A stretch of DNA of 11,893 nt from Tidjanibacter sp. GTDB lineage: Bacteria > Bacteroidota > Bacteroidia > Bacteroidales > Rikenellaceae. The notes below the pieces were generated by a model. That model was not told where the DNA came from, did no database searches, and saw only the letters and a list, made by a program, of their open reading frames with translations. This document shows, piece after piece, positions 1 through 7,377 of the stretch. The translations under genes were made by a program, and so were the position numbers. The first letter of the stretch is position 1. Each line of letters starts with the position of its first letter. The DNA lies in the NCBI GenBank assembly GCA_017547065.1, contig JAFYRC010000174.1, positions 1 to 11,893 of the forward strand. Direction: 5' to 3'.

Positions 1-1086
1 GTGTTGTTGATGTTCTTCGGACTGCTCTTCCTGGACCCCATTCTCTACTTCTTTGGCGCAAGCGACAACACAATCTTCTACGCCAAGGAGTATATGATCT
101 ACATCCTGATTGGTAATGTTGTCACCCACCTCTACCTCGGCCTGAATGCCGTATTGAGGGCCGCAGGCAGGCCCAAGGTGGCAATGTGGCTGACAATTCT
201 CACGGTGGTGCTGAACGCCATTCTTGACCCCTTGTTCATCTTTGTGTTCGACATGGGTATCAAGGGTGCGGCCATCGCTACGGTGTTAGCACAGGTGGTG
301 TCGCTCATATGGCAGCTCCGCATCCTCTCCAACAAGGGCGAGGTGCTCCACTTTGAGAACGGCAAGGTGTTTACCTTCGACAAGAAAATTGCTCGTGAGT
401 CGCTCAAAATCGGTCTTTCACCCTTCTTGATGAACATGGCCTCATGCTTTGTGGTGCTATTGATCAACAACCAGCTCCGCCACTATGGCGACCAACTGGG
501 CGAGGGTGTGGGCGACATTGCGATTGGTGCCTACGGTATCGTCAACCGCATCATCTTCCTCTTTGTGATGATTGTGATGGGATTCACCCAGGGTATGCAG
601 CCCATTGCAGGTTTCAACTATGGTGCAGGCAAGTATGACAGGGTGTTGAAGGTCTTTTGGCAGACGGTTATGTGGGCAACAATTACCACCACGCTCGGTT
701 TCTTGGTTGGTCAGTTGACTCCGGAGTTTGCCGTAAGGCTCTTTACCAACGAGCCCAACATGATTGATATTGCCGCCAAGGGCTTCTCTATTGCAATGAC
801 AGCCTTCCCCATTGTGGGCCTAAGTATGGTTGTGGGCAACTTCTTTCAGAGTATCGGCATGGCAGGCAAGGCGATATTCTTGTCGCTGTCGCGTCAGGTG
901 TTGTTTTTGATACCATGCCTTGTTGTGGTGCCAATGTTCTTTGGCATCAAGGGTGTGTGGATGGCAATGCCAATCTCCGACACCATTGCAACCATTGTGG
1001 CGGCAGTGATGATGCTCTCGTTGATTCGCAAGTTTAAGACCGCACCCCAGACCATCGGTTTCAAGGGTGTTGAGGAGGATAAATAA
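1..1086 (+). CDS. MATE family efflux transporter, C-terminal part (5' end cut by window edge)
   Basis: This is an inner-membrane multidrug/toxin extrusion (MATE) transporter, a family that exports organic compounds by sodium or proton antiport. The visible 361 residues are a run of hydrophobic helices. Residues about 51-81 carry the RAAGRPK loop followed by LNAILDPLFIF, and residues about 195-211 carry QGMQPIAGFNYGAGK, the Gln/Pro/NYGAG signature common in the second half of DinF/NorM-like MATE proteins. Family members are usually about 440-460 residues, so some 80-100 N-terminal residues lie left of the window. The GTG at base 1 is therefore probably an internal Val codon and not the start. 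It ends with TAA, 27 bases before the cytidylate-kinase-like gene, so the two are probably co-transcribed. The substrate cannot be told from sequence. Confidence 0.93.
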   Translation: MLLMFFGLLFLDPILYFFGASDNTIFYAKEYMIYILIGNVVTHLYLGLNAVLRAAGRPKVAMWLTILTVVLNAILDPLFIFVFDMGIKGAAIATVLAQVVSLIWQLRILSNKGEVLHFENGKVFTFDKKIARESLKIGLSPFLMNMASCFVVLLINNQLRHYGDQLGEGVGDIAIGAYGIVNRIIFLFVMIVMGFTQGMQPIAGFNYGAGKYDRVLKVFWQTVMWATITTTLGFLVGQLTPEFAVRLFTNEPNMIDIAAKGFSIAMTAFPIVGLSMVVGNFFQSIGMAGKAIFLSLSRQVLFLIPCLVVVPMFFGIKGVWMAMPISDTIATIVAAVMMLSLIRKFKTAPQTIGFKGVEEDK

Positions 1087-1113
1087 GGACAGACACAAAT
1101 ACCCACAGTTGAT

Positions 1114-1719
1114 ATGGATAAGAAATTTGTGATAACCATCGGCCGCCAGCTCGGTAGCGGCGGTAAGGCAGTGGCAGAGATGTTGGGCCAAAGGCTCGGA
1201 GTGCCCGTCTATGACAAACAAATCATCAACGAGGCCGCCAAGCAGAGCGGACTCCTCCCCTCGATTTTCGAACAAGCCGACGAGAAGGAGAGCAAAGTGA
1301 AGGCTATGGGTTGGAACACCTGGGGACTCAACTCGGCAGTCTACTCGGGATATATCAACAACGATACCCTCTTCGGCATCCAGAGCCAAACCATCGAAGG
1401 CTTGGCCGAGCAGGGCTCATGCGTTATCGTTGGTAGGTGTGCCGACTATGTTTTGCGCAATATGGATGGCGTGTTGAGCGTCTTCATCACAGCCGACGAG
1501 AGTGACCGCCTTGCACGCATCTGCGAGTGTAGGGGCACGAGTGGCAAGGAGGCTGCCTCCTGCCTGGCCCAAACGGAGAAGCGCCGTGCTGCCTACTACA
1601 ACTACTACACCTTCAAGACATGGGGCGCAGCCGAGAGCTACGACCTCTGCTTGAACTCTTCGCTCCTCGGCGTGGAGGGTTGTGTGGAGATTATTCTCGC
1701 CACCCTTGCCCGACTCTAA
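1114..1719 (+). CDS. Cytidylate-kinase-like P-loop protein
   Basis: A 201-residue cytosolic protein of the cytidylate-kinase-like family (the Cytidylate_kin_2 type), predicted to be a nucleotide-binding phosphotransferase. The N-terminus ITIGRQLGSGGKAVAEML holds a P-loop variant at residues 10-18 (GRQLGSGGK). It is followed by the PVYDKQIINEAAKQSG segment (31-46), the core strand CVIVGRCADYVL (103-114), a lid-like basic stretch EKRRAAYYNYYTFKTWG (155-171) and YDLCLNSS (176-183), the usual order in this family. The ATG at 1114 puts the P-loop strand immediately at the N-terminus, as expected. These proteins are distinct from the housekeeping CMP kinase Cmk, and their true substrate is largely undefined, so CMP/dCMP kinase activity is only an inference. 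It follows the MATE gene by 27 bases, a pairing suggesting one transcript. Confidence 0.85.
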   Translation: MDKKFVITIGRQLGSGGKAVAEMLGQRLGVPVYDKQIINEAAKQSGLLPSIFEQADEKESKVKAMGWNTWGLNSAVYSGYINNDTLFGIQSQTIEGLAEQGSCVIVGRCADYVLRNMDGVLSVFITADESDRLARICECRGTSGKEAASCLAQTEKRRAAYYNYYTFKTWGAAESYDLCLNSSLLGVEGCVEIILATLARL

Positions 1720-1745
1720 TCCCACGGGCGCAGGGAACTTCCGAA

Positions 1746-1757
1746 TACAATATTGTA
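1746..1757. repeat. Perfect 12-bp palindrome
   Basis: TACAATATTGTA reads the same on both strands. It begins 26 bases after the stop of the cytidylate-kinase-like gene and lies 14 bases left of the GC-rich alternating tract. It could be a dimeric regulator's site or chance. It has no T-run, so it is not an intrinsic terminator. Confidence 0.5.
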
Positions 1758-1770
1758 AAGCACGCAGGCT

Positions 1771-1850
1771 CCCGCGCTTGCGTGCGTGTGCGTATGTACG
1801 CGCATGTGCATTTATGCGCGCGGGCATGTGCGACCGTGCGCGCCCGCGCG
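1771..1850. repeat. GC-rich alternating purine/pyrimidine tract (Z-DNA candidate)
   Basis: The 80 bases are composed almost wholly of CG, TG, CA and TA steps. Positions 1779-1811 alternate pyrimidine/purine without a break for 33 bases. Shorter alternating runs follow at 1813-1822, 1824-1832, 1835-1843 and 1845-1850. Such sequence is known to flip to left-handed Z-DNA under negative supercoiling. The tract sits upstream of the acyltransferase promoter and downstream of the kinase-like gene. It also contains two overlapping perfect stems (1771-1777 with 1818-1824, and 1817-1825 with 1842-1850) that cannot form together. Reading frames through it give only Arg/Ala/Val/His-rich low-complexity peptide, so it is not coding. 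Confidence 0.75.
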
Positions 1851-1878
1851 AGAGAACAAAGCGTACACGGGTGCGATT

Positions 1879-1909
1879 TTTGCTTTTTGCAAAAAAGTCA
1901 TTATATTTG
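1879..1909 (+). promoter_or_regulatory. Bacteroidetes-type promoter for the acyltransferase
   Basis: A -7 box TATATTTG (1902-1909) matches the Bacteroidetes consensus TAnnTTTG exactly. A -33 TTTG lies at 1879-1882 with a 19-base spacer, the expected distance. Transcription should begin near 1914-1918, giving a leader of about 30 bases before the ATG at 1948. No Shine-Dalgarno sequence is visible in that leader, which is normal in this phylum. Confidence 0.75.
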
Positions 1910-1947
1910 CGTAAGGGAGAACCGAAGTTGAACCAAAGAAAATCTCT

Positions 1948-3402
1948 ATGACAAAAGAACTTTCACCTCGAAAACCAGGCCTTCCCGCCAAGATTTTCCG
2001 AGGATATTTGAAACTTTTGCACGATAAATTGTACTATCGTCACCTCTATATTGAGGGTCGCGAGAAGATGCCCGCCGACGGTATTCCCACCGTTGCCGTG
2101 ACGCAGCACCAAAACTGCTTGAACGACCCCCTCTTGTTGGGCTTTGCCCTTTCAGACCGCAAGCCACGCTTCTTGGCAAGGGCCAATGTCTTCAAAAACC
2201 CCATCTTCAACTGGGCCATTCGTGGCTTGGGAGCACTGCCCGCCTACCGTATGAAATACGACGGCTATGCTTCCGTGGGTAAAAACCAGCAGACCTTCCA
2301 GGAAGTGGCCTATGCACTGCGCAGGGGCGAAACCGTAATCCTCTACCCCGAAGCCGGCCACCAGGACAAACGTTGGCTTGGCAACTTTATGCCCGCATAT
2401 CTCAAAATGGCGTTCAACGCCGCAGAGGAGAGTGGCTTCCAGAGGGAGGTTTTTGTGATGCCTGCGGCCCACCACTACGCAGTTTATCAGCACGCCAGGG
2501 AGGATGCAATGATGATGTTTGGCGACCCCATCTCTCTCGTGCCATTCTATGAGCTCTACAAAGAGCAACCCCGCGTGGCTATCCGCGAGGTGAACGCAAT
2601 GGTGCGCCAGCAGATTGAGTCGATGATGCTCAACATTACCGACTTGGAGCACTACGAGCAGGTTGACTTTCTGCGCGACGGTGTCTATGGCGAGCAGTAT
2701 GCACTCTCCATTGGACTTGACCCCAAACACCTTCCCTCCAAGCTCAAAGCCGACAAGGAACTCGTCAGGAAACTCGACGACGCCACCGTGGCCGAGCCCG
2801 AAAAGATGGAGGCTATTTACGACAAGGTGCGCAAATATGCCAAAGGTATAAAGAAACTCGGTGTGCGAGAGTGGCTCTTTGAGAAGAACCGCACCGGCCT
2901 GGGCGGTCTGATTAATAGGGTGCTGATGCTCCTGCTTGGCTTACCCCTCTTCATTGTGAGCATCATCCCCACCTTCCCAATGTTCTTGATCCCCGAGATT
3001 TTCCTCAAAAAGTTCATCAAGGACCAGATGTTCCGCTCGTCGGTGAGGGTTGGTGTGTTGCTGCTGATTGCCTTCCCGCTCTTCTGCATCGTACCCGTTG
3101 TGGTGATGCTGTGTTGTGGCAATTGGCTCTCGGCGCTGTGCTACCTTGCTGCCTACCCGCTAATGGCAATCTATTCGTACCACTACATCATTTGGTACAC
3201 CAAATTTGTGGGCTACAACAACTTTATCCGACCCAAAAACCGCGATAAGGTGGAAAAACTGCGCGCCATTAGGGAGGAACTCTACATCGAGCTCGACAAC
3301 GTTTTGGCCAATTGGAAGGAAAATGCAGAGAAGGCTGCCGCCATTCGTGCGGAACTCGCCGCAGCAAAAGCAGCTACCGAAGCTGTGGAACCCCAAGAAT
3401 AA
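1948..3402 (+). CDS. PlsC-like 1-acyl-glycerol-phosphate acyltransferase with C-terminal membrane region
   Basis: A 484-residue membrane-bound acyltransferase of the lysophospholipid acyltransferase (LPLAT/PlsC) superfamily, likely moving fatty acyl groups in phospholipid synthesis. Motif I is THQ-type: H54 and D60 in TQHQNCLNDP, an H-x5-D spacing seen in the QN subgroup instead of the classical H-x4-D. GALPAYR (95-101) fits motif II, YPEAGHQDKR (133-142) replaces the usual FPEGTRS motif III, and VMPAA (170-174) fits motif IV. The catalytic domain spans about 20-230. After a charged linker come three or more hydrophobic stretches (about 322-352, 366-390 and 393-415) and an Ala/Glu-rich tail (about 425-484) that may be helical. 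That makes it roughly twice the length of PlsC (about 240). The ATG start sits about 30 bases after a good promoter. The exact acceptor lipid is unknown. Confidence 0.85.
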   Translation: MTKELSPRKPGLPAKIFRGYLKLLHDKLYYRHLYIEGREKMPADGIPTVAVTQHQNCLNDPLLLGFALSDRKPRFLARANVFKNPIFNWAIRGLGALPAYRMKYDGYASVGKNQQTFQEVAYALRRGETVILYPEAGHQDKRWLGNFMPAYLKMAFNAAEESGFQREVFVMPAAHHYAVYQHAREDAMMMFGDPISLVPFYELYKEQPRVAIREVNAMVRQQIESMMLNITDLEHYEQVDFLRDGVYGEQYALSIGLDPKHLPSKLKADKELVRKLDDATVAEPEKMEAIYDKVRKYAKGIKKLGVREWLFEKNRTGLGGLINRVLMLLLGLPLFIVSIIPTFPMFLIPEIFLKKFIKDQMFRSSVRVGVLLLIAFPLFCIVPVVVMLCCGNWLSALCYLAAYPLMAIYSYHYIIWYTKFVGYNNFIRPKNRDKVEKLRAIREELYIELDNVLANWKENAEKAAAIRAELAAAKAATEAVEPQE

Positions 3403-3431
3403 AGTGGCTAACTAATTGATTATTAAACGAA

Positions 3432-3461
3432 AAAGGCGGAAGAACAATGTCTTCCGCCTTT
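3432..3461. terminator. Bidirectional intrinsic terminator
   Basis: A perfect 12-bp stem (3432-3443 with 3450-3461) has the left arm AAAGGCGGAAGA and the 6-base loop ACAATG. On the plus strand it is followed by a T-rich end (TTTCTT) and closes the acyltransferase transcript 30 bases after its stop. On the minus strand the stem runs into five T residues (A run 3430-3434), so it should also end the tRNA-Leu transcript. Confidence 0.88.
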
Positions 3462-3465
3462 CTTG

Positions 3466-3549
3466 TACCCAGAGCCGGGATCGAACCGGCACAGGGGTGA
3501 ACCTATTGGTGTTTGAGACCAACGCGTCTACCAATTCCGCCATCTGGGC
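3466..3549 (-). tRNA. tRNA-Leu, anticodon CAA
   Basis: The minus strand folds as a class II tRNA of 84 bases. The acceptor GCCCAGA pairs with TCTGGGT (G1-U72 wobble), the discriminator is A73, and the D arm is GCGGAATTGGTAGACGC. The anticodon stem TTGGT/ACCAA carries the loop CTCAAAC, giving anticodon CAA at 3515-3513, which reads UUG. A long variable arm of about 15 bases and the T arm GCCGG-TTCGATC-CCGGC follow. The 3' CCA is not encoded (ACAA follows). The long variable arm and A73 agree with leucine. It has its own promoter and is followed by the shared terminator. Confidence 0.97.
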
Positions 3550-3561
3550 CTTTTGAGTGCA

Positions 3562-3591
3562 CAAAGATACGCATTAAATTCAAAAATCAAA
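3562..3591 (-). promoter_or_regulatory. Promoter of tRNA-Leu
   Basis: On the minus strand a -7 box TATCTTTG (3569-3562) matches TAnnTTTG. A TTTG (3591-3588) lies 18 bases upstream, one base short of the usual 19-21. The -7 box ends 12 bases before the tRNA 5' end, so the precursor would have a very short leader. The surrounding 3570-3683 is AT-rich and carries no gene. Confidence 0.65.
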
Positions 3592-3683
3592 ACTCAAACC
3601 ATCTTTTTTTATTAGATAGCACAATTTATCGCCGATTTTTGAACAACTTGGGGCTCTCTTTGGGGGCGCACCCATGTTTTTTC

Positions 3684-4589
3684 CTACTGTTCGCTCACGC
3701 TTTGGCGCCACTGCTGGGGAGTGAGTCCCGTGTAGCGCTTGAAGTAGCGGCAGAAGAACGAGGGGGTGGCAAAGTTCATTCGGTCGCTAACGATTGTTGT
3801 CGAAAGGCTCGCATTCAGCAACAAGCGTTTTGCGTTCTTGATTACAGCCTCTGCAATCATATCCGAGGGGGTCATGCCCGTAACCCTCTTGATTTTCGCC
3901 GAGAACTGCTTGGGGGTAAGACCAAAGATCTCTGCGTAGTAGTCCACATCACGGTGCTCGAACGAGCCTGTGGTCAACATCATATTAAACCTCTTTGCCA
4001 ATTGCTCGTTGGCCGAAATCTCCTTCACAGCAAGATTGCGACGCAGGAAAATGTCCACCAACTCCGAGCGCATGATGGCCAAAATGTTGCGATCGATGTC
4101 GGCACGGTTGTAGTTGTGGTGGTTGGCAGAGGATGCTGCGATGTACTCCATGAGCGACGAAAGCACGTGATTCTCCTGTTTGAGCAGCGAGATCACGGGA
4201 GTCTGACGCAAGCGGGGGAAGGTGTTGACAATGCTACCCACCGAAGCCTCCTCGTTGATGCGGCCCACGATGGTCGAGGCCAAGAAATCGGGCGATACGG
4301 TGGTGAAGCGGCAGTAGGTACCGGCAAAGACGATGAGCATCTGGCCGGCCCTCATTGTGTGTGATGTGCCATCAACCGACACCAGCACACTACCAGCCCT
4401 ACAAATCCAAATCAACACACCGTCGCGCAGCATGATGCTACGGTCGATAGTTGAGGTGATCATCTGGTCGCCACTTGCTATTTCGAAGTAGTGAAATGCG
4501 GGCTCGGGATGAAGCTGTAAGGTCTTGACAATGAAGTCAAAATCTAATACTCGGCTGGGAAGTTGTGCATTGTTCTGTCGTGTCGGCAT
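3684..4589 (-). CDS. AraC family transcriptional regulator
   Basis: A 301-residue DNA-binding regulator. The C-terminal 100 residues form the AraC/XylS double helix-turn-helix: the first around 214-241 (YYAEIFGLTPKQFSAKIKRV) and the second around 263-295, ending in FFCRYFKRYTGLTPQQWR, the family signature. The N-terminal part (about 30-110) looks like a cupin-type sensor (FHYFEIASGDQ, then GTSHTMRAGQMLIVFAG), which in this family binds a small ligand or mediates dimer contacts. The start is the ATG at 4589, about 80 bases after a plausible promoter. It is on the same strand as the ATP synthase operon, but 253 bases and a likely promoter separate them, so it is probably transcribed alone. Target and ligand cannot be inferred. 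Confidence 0.93.
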   Translation of the reverse strand: MPTRQNNAQLPSRVLDFDFIVKTLQLHPEPAFHYFEIASGDQMITSTIDRSIMLRDGVLIWICRAGSVLVSVDGTSHTMRAGQMLIVFAGTYCRFTTVSPDFLASTIVGRINEEASVGSIVNTFPRLRQTPVISLLKQENHVLSSLMEYIAASSANHHNYNRADIDRNILAIMRSELVDIFLRRNLAVKEISANEQLAKRFNMMLTTGSFEHRDVDYYAEIFGLTPKQFSAKIKRVTGMTPSDMIAEAVIKNAKRLLLNASLSTTIVSDRMNFATPSFFCRYFKRYTGLTPQQWRQSVSEQ

Positions 4590-4673
4590 AATCAGTATTT
4601 TAATTGTTTAGGGGGCTGGGATTGGGGATCCAAGACGCACTCCTGAATTTGTTTTATGTCGCAGTTAACGGAA

Positions 4674-4681
4674 CAAAAGTA
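4674..4681 (-). promoter_or_regulatory. -7 box of the AraC gene promoter
   Basis: On the minus strand TACTTTTG fits TAnnTTTG and lies 84 bases upstream of the AraC start codon. The -33 element is weak: no exact TTTG occurs at 19-21 bases, and the closest are TTTG at 4697-4694 (12 bases) and TTTAG near 4703-4707. A weak -33 would suit a promoter that needs an activator. Confidence 0.5.
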
Positions 4682-4709
4682 GTCCTTTTAACACAAAACT
4701 CCCTAAACC

Positions 4710-4726
4710 TGTGTGATTTTCGCACA
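4710..4726. promoter_or_regulatory. Imperfect palindrome upstream of the AraC promoter
   Basis: TGTGTGATTTTCGCACA has 6-base arms with five of six positions matching and a 5-base centre. It lies about 29 bases upstream of the -7 box, beside the -33 position, where a regulator could act. It resembles Crp/Fnr-type sites loosely, with a spacer one base short. It is a candidate only. Confidence 0.3.
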
Positions 4727-4738
4727 AAAAACACACCA

Positions 4739-4768
4739 TTTCTGCATTTTCAACCACAAATGCAGAAA
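4739..4768. repeat. 11-bp perfect inverted repeat between atpG and the AraC gene
   Basis: The arms TTTCTGCATTT (4739-4749) and AAATGCAGAAA (4758-4768) match perfectly, with an 8-base loop. On the minus strand a run of six T residues follows 7 bases after the stem. It could be a weak terminator of the ATP synthase operon (AT-rich stem, distant T-run) or an operator upstream of the AraC gene. The rest of 4590-4842 is AT-rich and carries no gene. Confidence 0.6.
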
Positions 4769-4842
4769 AAGTGCACAACCTTACAGGGAATACAGACCAG
4801 AAACATCCAAATGTAAAGTAAAAAAGAAAGAAAACGAACGAC

Positions 4843-5706
4843 TTATTGCCTATTCTGACCACCCATAATGTCGAGCAATTCGGTGGTAATGGCCTGCTGT
4901 CGCTGTTTGTTGTATTCGAGTGCGAGCTCGCCAATAAGCTTGTCGGCGTTGTCGGTAGCCAACTGCATTGCAATCATCCTTGCGGCGTGCTCCGAAGCCG
5001 ACGCCGAGAGGGCGGCGGTGTAGAGTTTAAGGGTAATCTGTCGGGGGATGATGGTGGCAATCAGCTCCTCGCGGCCGGGTTCGAGAATATACTCCGTGCC
5101 TACCGCACCGTGGCCCTCGCCACCCCCCACCTCAACGGGAAGGAGTGTTTCGCACACAAGGTTTTGTGTTCCTGCGGAGAGGAATTTGTAGTAAACGAGT
5201 TCTACTCGGTCGGTGCGCCCTGCCAGGTAGTCGTCCATAAACCTTTGGGCCATCTCGGCGGCCATTTCGTAGGTGGGTCTGTCGGAGAGCTCCTCATAGC
5301 CATCCACACACATCACCCCCTCGCGGCGCACACCCTTGGCGAGCTGTTCACCCACAGCCCTAACGTCCACCTCGGCACCCTCACCTCGCCACTCGCCCAC
5401 GGCCTTAACCGTGCGCCTTACCACGTTGCCATTGTAGGCTCCACACAGCGTACCGTTGGATGCAAAGCCCACGACAGTTACCTTGCCCACCTCTCGTGGC
5501 GTAGCCAGCGGAATGGAGGGAACACCCTCGCCACCCACAAGGTGGGAGGTTATGTGGCCCAACTCTTCGGCATAGGGAACCAGTGCGCCTATGTTTCGCT
5601 GGGCACGGTGCAGTTTTGCAGCCGCAACCATCTTCATAGCCGAGGTAATCTTGCGGGTGCTACGCACCGATGCAATTCTCTCCTTTATCTCCCTGAGTGA
5701 TGCCAC
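4843..5706 (-). CDS. atpG: ATP synthase F1 gamma subunit
   Basis: The central rotor stalk of F1, coupling rotation of the c ring to catalysis. The 287-residue length is normal. The N-terminal helix MASLREIKERIASVRSTRKITSAMKMVAAAKLHRAQ (1-36) and the C-terminal helix, from SASEHAARMIAMQLATDNA (236-254) to YNKQRQQAITTELLDIMGG (265-283), are the two conserved coiled-coil segments. LCGAYNGN (87-94) is the conserved core motif. The start is GTG at 5706; the protein begins exactly as family members do there, and the next Met is inside the conserved helix. It lies 25 bases after atpA and is the last gene of the operon. Confidence 0.98.
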   Translation of the reverse strand: MASLREIKERIASVRSTRKITSAMKMVAAAKLHRAQRNIGALVPYAEELGHITSHLVGGEGVPSIPLATPREVGKVTVVGFASNGTLCGAYNGNVVRRTVKAVGEWRGEGAEVDVRAVGEQLAKGVRREGVMCVDGYEELSDRPTYEMAAEMAQRFMDDYLAGRTDRVELVYYKFLSAGTQNLVCETLLPVEVGGGEGHGAVGTEYILEPGREELIATIIPRQITLKLYTAALSASASEHAARMIAMQLATDNADKLIGELALEYNKQRQQAITTELLDIMGGQNRQ

Positions 5707-5731
5707 GTTGGTGTCGTTTGGTGTTACCTAC

Positions 5732-7315
5732 TTATTTATTAATGGCAGCCACAACCTCGGCGGCCACCTTCTCTATTGTTGCCACAACCTCCTCGTTGAG
5801 CACTCCACTCTTCAACCTACCGAGCACATCCTCAGCGTGGGTGGCGCGCAGGAGCTCCAAGAAGAGTTTTTCAAAACTCCTCACCTTATCCGTGGGCACC
5901 TCTTTGAGGAGTCCATTCACACCACAGTAGAGCACAGCAATCTGCTCCTCCACGGGCATGGGGGCATACTGGGGCTGAATGAGCAACTCGGTATTTTTGT
6001 GTCCCTTGTCGATAACGTAGGCCGTCACGGGGTCGAGGTCGCCACCAAACTTGGTAAAGGCCTCCAACTCGCGGTATTGTGCCTGGTCGATTTTGAGTGT
6101 ACCTGCCACCTTCTTCATCGCTTTGATCTGGGCGTTGCCACCCACCCTCGACACCGAGATACCCACGTTAATCGCCGGCCTTACGCCTTGGTTAAAGAGG
6201 TCGCTCTCAAGGAAAATCTGACCGTCGGTAATCGAGATCACATTGGTAGGAATGTAGGCCGACACGTCGCCCGCCTGCGTTTCGATAATAGGAAGTGCAG
6301 TAAGAGAGCCACCTCCCTTAACCTTACCCTTCAGACACTCGGGCAGGTCGTTCATCTTCTCGGCCACCGAGTCGTTGGCGATGATTTTGGCAGCCCTTTC
6401 GAGCAGACGCGAGTGGAGGTAGAAGATGTCGCCGGGGTAGGCCTCCCTACCTGAGGGGCGACGCAGAATCAGCGACACCTCACGGTAGGACACAGCCTGC
6501 TTGGAGAGGTCGTCATACACAACCAGTGCGTGGCGGCCCGTATCGCGGAACCACTCGCCGATAGCCGCACCGGCAAAGGGGGCAAAGTATTGCAACGCTG
6601 CGGGGTCCGAGGCGGTCGATGCAACCACCACGGTGTAATCCATTGCGCCCTTCTCGCGCAGGGTATTAACGATATTAGCCACCGTGGAGCCCTTCTGACC
6701 TACGGCAACGTAGATGCAGTAGACGGGCTTACCGTTGAGGAAATTGTCCCTCTGGTTGATGATGGTGTCAATGGCGATGGCGGTCTTACCAGTCTGGCGG
6801 TCGCCGATGATGAGCTCCCTCTGTCCCCTACCAATAGGAATCATCGCGTCCACCGCTTTGAGGCCAGTTTGGAGTGGCTCGTTCACGGGCTGGCGGAAGA
6901 TAACGCCCGGGGCCTTACGCTCCAAAGGCATTGAGAACTTCTCGCCCGCGATGTCACCCCTACCGTCGAGGGGCTCACCCAGGGGGTTAATAACACGACC
7001 AACCACATTGTCGTTCACATCCACCGACACGATGCGCTCGGTGCGCCTTACGGTTTGTCCCTCCTTGATGTGGTCGGTAGGACCGAGCAACACGGCACCA
7101 ACGTTGTCCTCCTCGAGGTTCATCACCACGCCCGACACACCACCCTCAAACTCCAACAACTCGCCACTCTCGGCATTTTGGAGTCCATAGATGCGTGCCA
7201 CGCCGTCGCTCACCTGCAATACGGTGCCGACCTCTTCAAATTTCACTGTGGTGTCGATGCCTGCCAGCTGCTCGCGCAACACACGGCTCACCTCGCTTGG
7301 TCTGATTTCTGACAT
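5732..7315 (-). CDS. atpA: ATP synthase F1 alpha subunit
   Basis: The non-catalytic nucleotide-binding subunit of the F1 hexamer. In 527 residues the Walker A motif GDRQTGKT is at 171-178, the Walker B strand [12 protein letters not shown] at about 263-274, and the alpha/beta signature [14 protein letters not shown] at 380-393. The latter includes R390, the arginine finger that reaches into the beta catalytic site. A short insertion around 312-336 ([20 protein letters not shown]) is typical of Bacteroidetes alpha subunits. The reading frame extends upstream to a GTG at 7342, but the ATG at 7315 gives the expected N-terminus [17 protein letters not shown], so that start is preferred. A 78-base gap, the largest in the operon, separates it from atpH. 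Confidence 0.98.
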   Translation of the reverse strand: MSEIRPSEVSRVLREQLAGIDTTVKFEEVGTVLQVSDGVARIYGLQNAESGELLEFEGGVSGVVMNLEEDNVGAVLLGPTDHIKEGQTVRRTERIVSVDVNDNVVGRVINPLGEPLDGRGDIAGEKFSMPLERKAPGVIFRQPVNEPLQTGLKAVDAMIPIGRGQRELIIGDRQTGKTAIAIDTIINQRDNFLNGKPVYCIYVAVGQKGSTVANIVNTLREKGAMDYTVVVASTASDPAALQYFAPFAGAAIGEWFRDTGRHALVVYDDLSKQAVSYREVSLILRRPSGREAYPGDIFYLHSRLLERAAKIIANDSVAEKMNDLPECLKGKVKGGGSLTALPIIETQAGDVSAYIPTNVISITDGQIFLESDLFNQGVRPAINVGISVSRVGGNAQIKAMKKVAGTLKIDQAQYRELEAFTKFGGDLDPVTAYVIDKGHKNTELLIQPQYAPMPVEEQIAVLYCGVNGLLKEVPTDKVRSFEKLFLELLRATHAEDVLGRLKSGVLNEEVVATIEKVAAEVVAAINK

Positions 7316-7377
7316 TTTGTGTGTGTTTTTGGTTGTGCCCACCCGCCCCTCTAACCACGCACTCCGTGATTGAAGAC

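Noticed and set aside
1..3. GTG at base 1 as the true start of the MATE transporter
   Set aside because: The protein would lack the first helices of a fold that needs about 12; the gene almost certainly continues left of the window.
1620..1951. Two plus-strand open frames across the gap after the cytidylate-kinase-like gene
   Set aside because: They overlap the end of that gene and translate the alternating tract into Arg/Ala/Val/Cys low-complexity sequence. The promoter lies inside them and no family resemblance is seen.
3650..3683. Possible terminator of the AraC gene (GGGTGCGCCC with a nearby T-run)
   Set aside because: The stem is only 3-4 bp and the T-run lies on the plus-strand side, the wrong side for a minus-strand transcript.
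3513..4364. 283-residue plus-strand open frame covering the tRNA and the AraC gene
   Set aside because: It begins inside the tRNA gene and runs antisense to the AraC helix-turn-helix region; His/Gly/Val-rich with no recognisable domain.
4846..5700. 284-residue plus-strand open frame opposite atpG
   Set aside because: It is the antisense of a clearly recognised gene; GC-rich codon bias opens the opposite strand. The same holds for the long plus-strand frames opposite atpA (5591-6454) and atpH/atpF (7694-8488).
7316..7342. Upstream GTG start for atpA giving nine extra residues
   Set aside because: The ATG at 7315 yields the usual alpha-subunit N-terminus; the extension MGTTKNTHK has no family support.
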